A program made the position numbers and the translations under genes. Below, in pieces: positions 1 to 7,409 of a DNA stretch of 8,390 nucleotides (position 1 is the first letter of the stretch; each line of letters opens with the position of its first letter). Source of the stretch: an uncultured Clostridium sp. (lineage in GTDB: Bacteria > Bacillota > Clostridia > TANB77 > CAG-508); the NCBI GenBank assembly GCA_900556975.1, contig USQZ01000060.1:1-8390 (forward strand), given 5' to 3'. The notes beneath the pieces were generated by a model that worked only from the letters and a program-made list of their open reading frames with translations, was not told the origin of the DNA and did no database searches.

Positions 1-2355
1 ATAGGTATAACAGATATTGATCCATTAAAATATGGATTACTTTTTGAAAGATTTTTAAATCCTGAAAGAGTAAGCATGCCAGATTTCGACGTTGATTTTT
101 GTTATGAAAGACGTGGAGAAGTTATTGAATATGTTGAAAGAAAATATGGAAAAGATCATGTTTCTCAGATTATAACATTTGGAACAATGGCTGCAAGAAT
201 GGTAATAAGAGATGTTGGAAGAGTACTAGATTATCCATATTCAGAAACAGACAAGCTTGCAAAAATGATACCAATGGAAGTTCATATAACAATTCCAAAA
301 GCATTAGAACAAAATAGAGAATTTAAAGAATTATATGAATCTAATCCAAGTGTAAAGCAATTAATAGATATAGCAATTAAATTAGAAGGACTACCACGTC
401 AGGCATCAACACACGCTTGTGGAATAGTAATTACAAAAGATCCAGTTGATACATATGTGCCACTATATGTAAATGATGGAAACATATCAACGCAATATAC
501 AATGAATTTGCTTGAAGAACTAGGTTTATTAAAAATGGACTTTTTAGGTCTAAGAACTCTAACTGTAATATCAGACACTGAAAAGCTTGTAAAGCAAAAC
601 CGTGGAATAGATGTGGAATATGACAAGGATATGAATGATCCGAAAGTATATAAACTTTGGGCAAATGGCGAGAGTGTTGGAATATTCCAATTTGAAAGTC
701 AAGGTATGACAAACTTTATGAAAGAGCTAAAACCAGATTGTCTGGAAGATATCATAGCTGGAGTTTCACTTTATAGACCAGGACCTATGGATCAAATTCC
801 AAGATACATTAAAGGAAAACAAAATCCAGGACACAATGAATATACTCATCCTGCTTTGGAGCCAATTCTAAATGTTACTTATGGATGTATGGTATATCAA
901 GAACAGGTAATGCAAATAGTTCGAGAATTAGCAGGATATTCACTTGGAAGAGCTGACCTAGTAAGAAGAGCAATGGGAAAAAAGAAACTAGATGTAATGG
1001 CAAAAGAAAGAGAATATTTTATAAATGGGCAAGTAGATGAAAACGGAAATGTACTTGTACCAGGATGTGTAAGAAATGGAATAGATAAAGAGTCAGCAAA
1101 TAAAATATTTGATGAAATGGCTGAGTTTGCAAAATATGCATTTAACAAATCACATGCAGCAGCATATTCAGTTGTATCTTATAGAACAGCATATTTAAAA
1201 ACTTATTATCCAGAAGAATTTATGGCAGCAACATTAAACAGCTTTTTAGGAAACTTAGATAAAGTTCCAATTTATATTTATGAATGTAAAAGATTAAATA
1301 TTGGAATTTTAAAACCCGACATAAACAAGAGTTTTACAAAATTCACAGTACAAGACAAGAAAATAAGATTTGGATTAGGAAGCATAAAAAATGTTGGAAT
1401 ATCAGCAATAGAAACTGTAATTTCAGAAAGAGAAAGAAACGGAGAATTTAAATCATTTACAGACTTTTGTGAAAGAATTCAAAGCGGTACTGTTAACAGA
1501 AAGTGCATTGAATGTTTAATTAAAGCAGGATGTTTCGATGAGATGAATCAAACTAGAGCAACTTTACTTGCATCATATGAAAGAATACTAGATACAATAA
1601 ACAATCAAGGAAGAAATTCAATGGCTAATCAAGTTACAATGTTTGATTTAGTACAACCTGAAGAAACAGTAAAATACCAATATACAGTATTAAAAGAGCT
1701 TGATGAAAGAGAATTACTAGCTCAAGAAAAAGAAATGATAGGAATTTATATTTCAGGTCATCCACTAGAAAAATTTAAAGATGCAATACAAAGACAGACA
1801 AATATAAATTCAATTCAAATAAAAGACTTAAACGGAGAAAATGCAGGAAAATTTAAAGATGGACAAAATGTAAAATATGCAGGAACAATAACAAGCGTTA
1901 AGAAAAAATATACAAAACGAAATACGATAATGGCATTTGTAACAGTAGAAGACTTATATGGAAGTGCTGAAATAGTTGTATTTGACAGTGTATTTTCAAG
2001 ATGCGATAATATTTTAGTCGAAGAAAATATAGTATTAGTAGAAGGCAGACTAAGTATAAAAGAAGATGAAGATGCAAGAATTATTGTTCAAAACATAAAA
2101 GAATTTTCAGAAGAGAATAACGCAGGAGATCATGTTAGAAAAAACACCGTATTAATTGACATTACTGAGTTAAATGAAAATCAAAAGGAAAGATTAAAAG
2201 GAGCAATAAGATTCTTTTCCGGAGACAGAGTAAACATGAAAATTAGCGTATTAGATAAAGCACAAGAAAAGCCATGTGGAGCAATTTATTTAACAGAAGC
2301 AATATTAGAACAATTCAAAGAAATAGTAGGTGAAGAAAACGTTATGTTAAAATAA
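1..2355 (+). CDS. dnaE: DNA polymerase III subunit alpha, 5'-truncated by the window edge
   Basis: This is the replicative DNA polymerase catalytic subunit, which extends primers in the cytoplasmic replisome. The frame is open from base 1, so the ATG at 76 is internal: the residues before it (ending NPERVSMPDFDVDF) are conserved DnaE sequence. The N-terminal PHP domain and start of the palm lie outside; 784 residues remain of a family of roughly 1,100-1,200. Visible in order are the catalytic PDFDVDF motif (Asp28 and Asp30 of the visible part, matching E. coli D401/D403), the third catalytic Asp in KMDFLGL (codon 538-540), the fingers block around YRPGPM and YQEQVMQIV, FNKSHAAAYS, a helix-hairpin-helix region near GLGSIKNVG, and an OB fold around VKYAGTITSVKKKYTKR. 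The C terminus is short, ending at TAA 2353-2355. All Arg codons are AGA, CGT or CGA. No terminator is visible after it. Identification is near certain; the dnaE1/dnaE3 subfamily was not resolved. Confidence 0.97.
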   Translation: MGITDIDPLKYGLLFERFLNPERVSMPDFDVDFCYERRGEVIEYVERKYGKDHVSQIITFGTMAARMVIRDVGRVLDYPYSETDKLAKMIPMEVHITIPKALEQNREFKELYESNPSVKQLIDIAIKLEGLPRQASTHACGIVITKDPVDTYVPLYVNDGNISTQYTMNLLEELGLLKMDFLGLRTLTVISDTEKLVKQNRGIDVEYDKDMNDPKVYKLWANGESVGIFQFESQGMTNFMKELKPDCLEDIIAGVSLYRPGPMDQIPRYIKGKQNPGHNEYTHPALEPILNVTYGCMVYQEQVMQIVRELAGYSLGRADLVRRAMGKKKLDVMAKEREYFINGQVDENGNVLVPGCVRNGIDKESANKIFDEMAEFAKYAFNKSHAAAYSVVSYRTAYLKTYYPEEFMAATLNSFLGNLDKVPIYIYECKRLNIGILKPDINKSFTKFTVQDKKIRFGLGSIKNVGISAIETVISERERNGEFKSFTDFCERIQSGTVNRKCIECLIKAGCFDEMNQTRATLLASYERILDTINNQGRNSMANQVTMFDLVQPEETVKYQYTVLKELDERELLAQEKEMIGIYISGHPLEKFKDAIQRQTNINSIQIKDLNGENAGKFKDGQNVKYAGTITSVKKKYTKRNTIMAFVTVEDLYGSAEIVVFDSVFSRCDNILVEENIVLVEGRLSIKEDEDARIIVQNIKEFSEENNAGDHVRKNTVLIDITELNENQKERLKGAIRFFSGDRVNMKISVLDKAQEKPCGAIYLTEAILEQFKEIVGEENVMLK

Positions 2356-2371
2356 CATTTTTTCCTAAATA

Positions 2372-2400
2372 TTGAATTATAGTACTAAAGATGATAAAAT
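2372..2400 (+). promoter_or_regulatory. putative sigma-70 type promoter of the PLC-like/glycosyltransferase gene
   Basis: A -35-like TTGAAT (2372-2377) is followed after 17 bases by a -10-like TAAAAT (2395-2400). It lies in the 97-base gap after dnaE, about 50 bases before the next start codon. Such matches arise easily in AT-rich DNA, so support is moderate. Confidence 0.45.
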
Positions 2401-2437
2401 GATAAATATTTAAATAACCAGTTAAAGAAGAGCCAGT

Positions 2438-2444
2438 GGAGGAG
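2438..2444 (+). promoter_or_regulatory. ribosome binding site (GGAGGAG)
   Basis: GGAGGAG ends 8 bases before the ATG at 2453. It is a strong Shine-Dalgarno match and fixes the start of the fused PLC-like/glycosyltransferase gene. No comparable site precedes the internal ATGs at 2927 or 2978, which supports translation of the two domains as one chain. Confidence 0.8.
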
Positions 2445-2452
2445 AAAAAGTA

Positions 2453-4637
2453 ATGGCAGGATATGTAATCCATTTAGCAGTAGCTAAAGAATATTTAAGA
2501 AATTTTAGAATTAAAGACGAAAAAGAATTTTTAAGAGGAACAATAGCACCAGACTTGCTTTCACATGGAGATAAAAAAGCAACGCATTATAGTGAAGATG
2601 GCGGAGCAGGAGTTAATTTAAAAGAATTTCTAAAACATAATTCAATAAGCACAGCATACATGCAAGGATATTTTTTGCATTTAGTAGTTGATTACTTGTT
2701 TTATAACAAGTACTTTCCAAATGCAATCAATGAAACAAAACAATACAACGATTATGATATATTAAATAAAGAATTAATTGAAAAATATAAAATAGAAATC
2801 CTAGATGATATTAAAGATGTTGTCCAATTTAAAACAGGAGAACTTGAAGTTATAGATAGAGAAAAACTTGATGAAATGATTCAAGAAATATCTAAAAAGC
2901 CAATATCAGAATATAAAAAAGAGGCAATGAAAACTGAAAAAGTAACTACAAATTTGGAAGATAATGAAATAGTTACAATGAACGAAACTAAAAAAGATAA
3001 AGTTAAATTAGCAATAGCAATTATAGTAATGTGTTTTGTAATGTTATTTTTCGTGAATCAAAAACAAGGATTCCATTGTGATGAAATCTTTTCATACGGT
3101 TCATCAAATAGCGCTTATGAAAATGTTTTTTGGTCATACAGAGATAAAACACCAATGCATAAATTTTTAGAAGCTAAAATATTTCAGGACGGAAATGTTT
3201 TTGACTGGGTAAAAAGAGTTAAATATTATTTTGTAGACCACGTAGATGAAAAAGATGCATTTATTTCTGAAAAAATGGCAGAAGAGAAAATGATATGGAG
3301 AACACGTGAAGAAGCAATAGACTATTTAGAAGCAAAAGATAATAGATTTAATTATGCTTCTGTTTACTATAATCAAGTTCAAGACGTTCATCCACCATTG
3401 TTTTACATGTTAGTACACACAGTATCATCAATATTTAATAATACATTTTCAAAATATATAATTTTCTTTGTAAACTTACCATTTTTCATAGGAACTTGTA
3501 TTTTAATTTGGAAAATTTTAAATTTGATACGGAAGAAAATCAATTTCAATATTATCAGTTTTACTATATGGATTAAGCATTGGAGGAATTTCAACAATGA
3601 TGTTCCAAAGAATGTATATGATGCTTACATTCTTCACAACAGCATTTTTATTCTTAAATCTATTTATAGTAAAAAGCGAGTATAAAGTAAATAAAAAAAC
3701 AAGAATATTCCTTATACTTACATCAGTATTAGGATTCTTGACACAATACTTTTTTGCAATATATGCAGCTTTAGTTGCAATAGTAATGGTAATATTATTT
3801 ATCAAAAATAAAGAATATAAAGAGATGTTTAGATACATTAGAAGCCTAGTGATATCAGCAATTATAGGATTAGTAATATTCCCATTTTCAATAAATCATA
3901 TGCTGTTTTCTGATAGAAAAGTTGGAAGCTTCCAAGCAACAAATTATTTAGATAGAGTACTAACATATTTCAATATGATATTAAGATATTTCGGAAGTAA
4001 GTGGGAAATAATGCTAGCATTGTTTGCAATTGCATTACTTGCAATACTTATAAGAAGAAAGCCAGAAAGAGGAGTAACTGCATTAATAATTTTCCCAACA
4101 ATCATATATATAATGTTAGTCGCAAAATTAGCAGAATTTTTAGAATTAAGATATGTAATGAACATTTTACCAATCGTATCAATAATGATAATGATGGCAA
4201 TTGGATCAATATTTGAAAATAAAAAATACAATATAATGATTGCAACTGTAGCATTAGTCCTATTAATAAGCTATGGATTTTTAACAGAAGAGCCATTATA
4301 TTTATATAAGGACTATACAAAATACATAGATATATCAAAACAATATAGCGAAGATGACTTAGTATACGTTGGATATACATTCTTCAACCATATACAAAGT
4401 TTACCTGAATTTACAAATTACAAAAAAACATTTATGATTTACAATGATCAAACAGATGAATTGATAGGAAATGAAGAATTATCAGACAAAAGCGAATTCA
4501 TATTAAGTGTACATAGAAATATGGAACCAGAAAAAGTTTTAAGCGAAGTATTAGCAAATACAGGCTTTACAAACTATGAACTAATATATGAAGGAGACCA
4601 AGAAGTAAATCAAATAATTTACAGAATATATAGATAA
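2453..4637 (+). CDS. zinc-dependent PLC-like domain fused to a GT-C membrane glycosyltransferase; +1 frameshift near 3530
   Basis: Two frames make one protein: 2453-3529 (359 codons) and, after skipping C3530, 3531-4637 (368 codons), about 727 residues in all. Residues 1 to about 155 resemble the zinc-dependent phospholipase C/nuclease-like fold: His7, APD (Asp34), His38, His45 and the FLHLVVDYLF helix (His76, Asp80) are plausible metal ligands. A charged linker follows, then a membrane segment near 184-202. Next is an outer loop carrying the GT-C acidic motif HCDEIFSYG (Asp210, Glu211), then DVHPPLFY (His313, Pro314), many further membrane helices including the conserved QRMYM stretch, and a soluble C terminus. 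This is the architecture of GT39/PMT/ArnT-like enzymes, which move sugars from polyprenyl-phosphate carriers to acceptors outside the membrane. Donor and acceptor are unknown. Without the shift, the first frame runs 51 codons past the CGG at 3530-3532 to TAA 3683-3685. A pseudogene or a sequencing error is possible, but the downstream half is fully conserved in character. Confidence 0.82.
3527..3535 (+). other. +1 frameshift site (ATA C GGA AG)
   Basis: The zero frame reads TTG ATA CGG AAG. The conserved protein resumes as GGA AGA AAA from 3531. The +1 frame has a TGA at 3525-3527, so the frame change must lie after it. It must also lie before about 3555, where clearly family-like sequence (LSVLLYGLSIGG) is already in the +1 frame. 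Between Pro343 and the resumed Gly the protein aligns without a gap to the second glycosyltransferase of this window (17 residues in both), which fits skipping exactly one base. The cause, programmed shift or error, is not decided. Confidence 0.75.
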
Positions 4638-4639
4638 TT

Positions 4640-4667
4640 TTGACAAAATGAAAAAATATGTTATAAT
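4640..4667 (+). promoter_or_regulatory. promoter of the T-box/valS operon
   Basis: A perfect -35 TTGACA (4640-4645), a 16-base spacer and a perfect -10 TATAAT (4662-4667) start just after the stop codon of the upstream gene (4635-4637). Transcription would begin near 4674, just before stem I of the T-box. This is the best promoter match in the window. Confidence 0.85.
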
Positions 4668-4682
4668 TATAAATGTCAATAA

Positions 4683-4921
4683 AAAGCAATGAAGAAAAGG
4701 AGTACATTTATTATATTTATTACAGAGAAAAGAAGAATTGCTGAGACTTCTTATAAAAAATAAATGGAAGGTAGTTTCTGAGCCGATATGATGAGAAATT
4801 AAAAATAGTCATATCCGTGTAAGATACGTTAAAATCTAATGAGAAAATAAAGAAATTTATTTTGAATAAAGGTGGTACCGCGAAGATATGTCGCCCTTGC
4901 AATTTAGCAAGGGCGATTTTT
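4683..4921 (+). ncRNA. T-box leader riboswitch, valine specifier
   Basis: A tRNA-sensing leader: uncharged tRNA binding favours an antiterminator and lets transcription continue. Stem I starts near GAAGAAAAGGAGTAC (4691-4705), which matches the usual 5' side of stem I. Its helix above the specifier loop pairs CATTTATT (4704-4711) with AATAAATG (4759-4766), and a distal hairpin pairs AAGAAG (4730-4735) with CTTCTT (4747-4752). Aligned to the known glyQS layout, in which the specifier and a purine precede a nine-base stretch ending in GAGC, the specifier is GTA (4771-4773), valine, followed by G. GATATGA/TCATATC (4785-4816 region) forms a following stem. The T-box proper (4865-4882) contains GGTGGTACCGCG; its TGGT bulge matches an ACCA acceptor end, as in tRNA-Val, and argues against a glycine GGT reading. 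The valine call agrees with valS downstream. Confidence 0.9.
4891..4921 (+). terminator. T-box intrinsic terminator
   Basis: TCGCCCTTGC (4891-4900) pairs perfectly over ten bases with GCAAGGGCGA (4907-4916) around an AATTTA loop, followed by five T. The 5' arm follows directly on the T-box sequence, as expected for the competing terminator of a T-box leader that forms when tRNA-Val is charged. Confidence 0.92.
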
Positions 4922-4960
4922 GATATTATATGAACAAAACATAATATAAATGCTTTGCAA

Positions 4961-4966
4961 AGGAGG
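4961..4966 (+). promoter_or_regulatory. ribosome binding site (AGGAGG)
   Basis: AGGAGG lies 5 bases before the ATG at 4972 and sets the start of the epimerase-like gene, the first gene after the T-box terminator. Confidence 0.75.
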
Positions 4967-4971
4967 AAAAA

Positions 4972-5805
4972 ATGTTAGAAATTAAAGCAAAACCAGAAGG
5001 GGCGGAATTAACAAGCATAAAAAAAGACGGAATAGAAAAGCTCCATGATGGAAAAGAATTTTGGAACAGACAAAGTCCAATTTTGTTCCCAATAGTAGGA
5101 AAACTAAAAGATAATAAAGCAATAATTGATGATAAAGTGTGCGAAATGGGACAACATGGATTTGCTAGAGATATGAAATTTGAAGTAGTAAAAGACGAGC
5201 CAAATGAGAAAGAATATGTATTAAAAGCAAATGAAGAAACTTTAAAAAGATATCCATATCTATTCAAATTAACAGTTAAATATCATGTAAAAGATGATAC
5301 ACTAACAGTTTCATATGAAGTAGAAAACACAGATGCTAAAAATATATTTTTTGGAATTGGAGCACACCCAGCATTTAAATGTGATTACTCAACAGAAAAA
5401 TATTATCTAGAATTTGAAAAAGAAGAAAATGAAATTGGAATTCTACAACTAGAAGAAGGTCTAATTAGTAAAGCAAGATTAAAAGAAGAAATATTAGATG
5501 AAAATAGAATATATCTAACTAAAGATATATTTGAAGAAGATGCAATAATAATGCAAAATATACAGTCTAATAAAATATATTTAAAAGAAGTTGATAAAGA
5601 AGAACCAATTTTAGAATTTGACTTTACAGGATTCCCATACTTAGCAATTTGGTCTAAAAAAGGAGCACCATTCGTCTGCATTGAACCATGGTATAATACA
5701 GCAGATTATAAAGAATCAACAGGAATATTTGAAGAAAAACAAAAAATAATTGGATTAAATCCAAAAGAGAAGTTTAAATGTAAATATAAAATCAAATTTT
5801 TCTAA
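4972..5805 (+). CDS. aldose 1-epimerase family protein, LacX-like
   Basis: A soluble beta-sandwich protein of 277 residues in the galactose mutarotase superfamily, whose members interconvert alpha and beta anomers of free sugars or hexose phosphates. Subfamily marks are FWNRQSPILFPIVGKL (residues 30-45), GQHGFARD (His62), the central GIGAHPAF (His132, the usual catalytic acid) and CIEPWYN (Glu238, the usual catalytic base). Both catalytic positions are present, so the enzyme is probably active. The N terminus is slightly shorter than the common LacX form, but the AGGAGG at 4961-4966 supports this start. It is the first gene after the valine T-box terminator and so is probably co-regulated with valS by tRNA-Val charging. 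A direct link to valine metabolism is not obvious; the adjacent glycosyltransferase suggests a sugar-related role. The true substrate cannot be told from sequence. Confidence 0.9.
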   Translation: MLEIKAKPEGAELTSIKKDGIEKLHDGKEFWNRQSPILFPIVGKLKDNKAIIDDKVCEMGQHGFARDMKFEVVKDEPNEKEYVLKANEETLKRYPYLFKLTVKYHVKDDTLTVSYEVENTDAKNIFFGIGAHPAFKCDYSTEKYYLEFEKEENEIGILQLEEGLISKARLKEEILDENRIYLTKDIFEEDAIIMQNIQSNKIYLKEVDKEEPILEFDFTGFPYLAIWSKKGAPFVCIEPWYNTADYKESTGIFEEKQKIIGLNPKEKFKCKYKIKFF

Positions 5806-5806
5806 A

Positions 5807-5883
5807 AAGGAGTATATTATACATAGCAAAGTATAATATTTCAAAATTTAAAAGAAAGGGATTAATCAATTAAATAGATTAAT
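5807..5883 (+). repeat. AT-rich inverted repeats between the epimerase and glycosyltransferase genes
   Basis: In this 110-base gap (5806-5915) there are two possible hairpins. ATATTATAC (5814-5822) pairs perfectly with GTATAATAT (5831-5839) over nine bases with an eight-base loop. ATTAATC (5861-5867) pairs with GATTAAT (5877-5883). A Shine-Dalgarno-like AAGGAG (5807-5812) has no start codon at a useful distance. Neither hairpin has a GC stem or a T run, so a terminator is unlikely. Confidence 0.4.
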
Positions 5884-5915
5884 ATTTCTATATATTTGAT
5901 TATGAGAGATTCAAA

Positions 5916-7395
5916 ATGAAAACAAAAAAATTACACATACTAACAATCATCGCTGGAATTATATTTGTAAACATAGGAATATTTCATACAAATGTCTGGT
6001 TTGATGAATGTTATTCAGTAGGAATGGCAAACAAAACTTTTGTTGAAATTTGGAATATAGGCGGTCATGACGTTCATCCAGTTTTATATTACTGGGCATT
6101 ACACATTATTTACCTATTAACAAATGGATCAATCATGGCATACAGAATATTCTCAGCCATACCAATAGTTATACTAGGAATATTAGGATATACACACATT
6201 AGAAAAGATTTTGGAGAAAAGACGGGTCTACTATTTTCATTTTTAGCATATTTTTCACCAATGTCAGCAACATTCGCAAATGAAATTAGAATGTACAGCT
6301 GGGCATTATTATTAGTCACAGTTTTAGCAATATATGCATGGCGATTAGCACACGAAGAAAAGCCACATTACTACATAATTTTCTTTTTAAGCAGTTTGCG
6401 GAAGTATTTACATACATTACTATGGACTTATGGCAGCAGGATTAATAAATATAATTTTATTAGTTTACCTAGTAAAGAATAAGAAAAAAGAAGTATATAT
6501 TAAACAAATAATTTTAGGAGTAATACAAGGATTATTATATTTACCATGGTTAATTTATTTTTCATCACAGCTAAAATCAATGCACGATAATGGATTCTGG
6601 ATTAGCTTAGGACCACAAACAATAGTACAAATAGGAAGCTTATTATTTGCAGGAAGTCTATATGCATGGATAGGATTTATAATTTCAATTTTTGTATATG
6701 GATACTTAATATATTTAATTAGAACTGAAGAAAAAGAAAACACAAAACCTGCAAGATATGCATTATTAGTAATAGTTTTAATTATAATAGCCGCCCTAAT
6801 AATGTCAGCAATACTAAAATCACCAATTCTATATTATAGATATATGACAGTAGTTGCAGGACTTATGATGTTTGCAATATCATTTATGTTTGTTAAATCA
6901 GCGAAAAAATACATAGTATACGGATTTATAGCACTAACAATTTTAACAACAATACCAAGCAATATAATTATGATAAGCCACAATTATGATAAATCAAATA
7001 GTGAACCAATAGATTTTATAAAAGAAAACATTCAAGAAAATGACGTAATAGTATATCCAGGAATAGGAACAGGAGCTATAATGGCAGCCAAATTCCCACA
7101 ATACAAACAATATTTTTACAATGCAGAAAATTGGGGAGTTGAAGAAGCATACAAAGCATTCGGACCAGGAATGCAAACATATACAACAGATGATTTCTTA
7201 AATGATGAAGAATGTCAAGGAAGAATATGGCTTATACTAGATTTTTATAAAGTAGATTACTACAATGAAAAATTCAACAACGAAAACTACAGACTATTAG
7301 CTCAAAAGCAATACTTCACAAAATACAATAAAGAAAAAGCTGAAAACAAAGAGACAGAATATAATATTTATTTAATAGAAAAAATAAAACAATAA
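5916..7395 (+). CDS. GT-C membrane glycosyltransferase (GT39/PMT-like); +1 frameshift near 6399
   Basis: Two frames join into one protein: 5916-6398 (161 codons) and, after skipping C6399, 6400-7395 (331 codons and stop), 492 residues in all. It has an N-terminal membrane helix (about 6-24), the GT-C acidic motif NVWFDECYSVG (Asp30, Glu31), HDVHPVLYYWALH (His54, Pro55), repeated membrane helices with NEIRMYSW (122-129), then in the +1 frame YIHYYGLMAAG and further helices. A soluble tail follows with DVIVYPGIGTGA. Such enzymes use polyprenyl-phosphate sugars and act outside the membrane; substrates are unknown. It is a distant paralogue of the glycosyltransferase part at 2453-4637. The RBS is weak (GAGAG 5904-5908), and ATG 5916 overlaps the TGA of a five-codon ORF starting at 5902. 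Zero-frame reading ends at TAA 6480-6482. The stop at 7393-7395 touches the valS RBS, so the genes are likely cotranscribed. Confidence 0.85.
6396..6404 (+). other. +1 frameshift site (TTG C GGA AG)
   Basis: The zero frame reads AGT TTG CGG AAG, while the conserved protein resumes as GGA AGT ATT TAC from 6400. The +1 frame has a TAA at 6388-6390, and the family motif HYYGL begins at 6415 in the +1 frame. This confines the shift to about seven codons, and the CGG codon sits among them. Skipping one base gives LGSIYIHYY, the spacing expected for this helix (compare LGFLTQYFF in the first glycosyltransferase, ungapped). CGGAAG is shared with the site at 3530-3535. Confidence 0.78.
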
Positions 7396-7405
7396 AGGAG
7401 AGAGG
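7395..7405 (+). promoter_or_regulatory. ribosome binding site of valS
   Basis: AAGGAG (7395-7400) overlaps the stop of the preceding gene and ends 9 bases before ATG 7410; a second purine-rich block, AGAGG, follows at 7401-7405. The tight spacing supports cotranscription and perhaps translational coupling with the glycosyltransferase. Confidence 0.75.
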
Positions 7406-7409
7406 AAAA

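Noticed and set aside
76..78. ATG at 76 as the start of dnaE
   Set aside because: The frame is open upstream to base 1, encodes conserved DnaE sequence, and the catalytic motif begins directly at this Met.
4770..4772. Reading the T-box specifier as GGT (glycine)
   Set aside because: The offset to the GAGC end of stem I, compared with glyQS, places the specifier one base later (GTA). The TGGT bulge pairs with an A73 acceptor end, whereas glycine T-boxes usually have TGGA, and valS lies downstream.
5814..5839. Inverted repeat as an intrinsic terminator after the epimerase gene
   Set aside because: The stem is almost all A and T, and the 3' side is not followed by a T run.
3530..6404. Two missing bases at each break (original TTC GGA AG) instead of one extra C
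   Set aside because: It cannot be excluded, and an intact TTC GGA AGT occurs in frame near 3990. But one skipped base gives ungapped agreement between the two paralogues at both sites, while two restored bases would add a residue at each.
2453..7395. Both glycosyltransferase genes as ordinary pseudogenes
   Set aside because: Each has a single break, with no other stop or shift. The downstream halves keep motifs and full-length tails, and both breaks share direction and hexamer.
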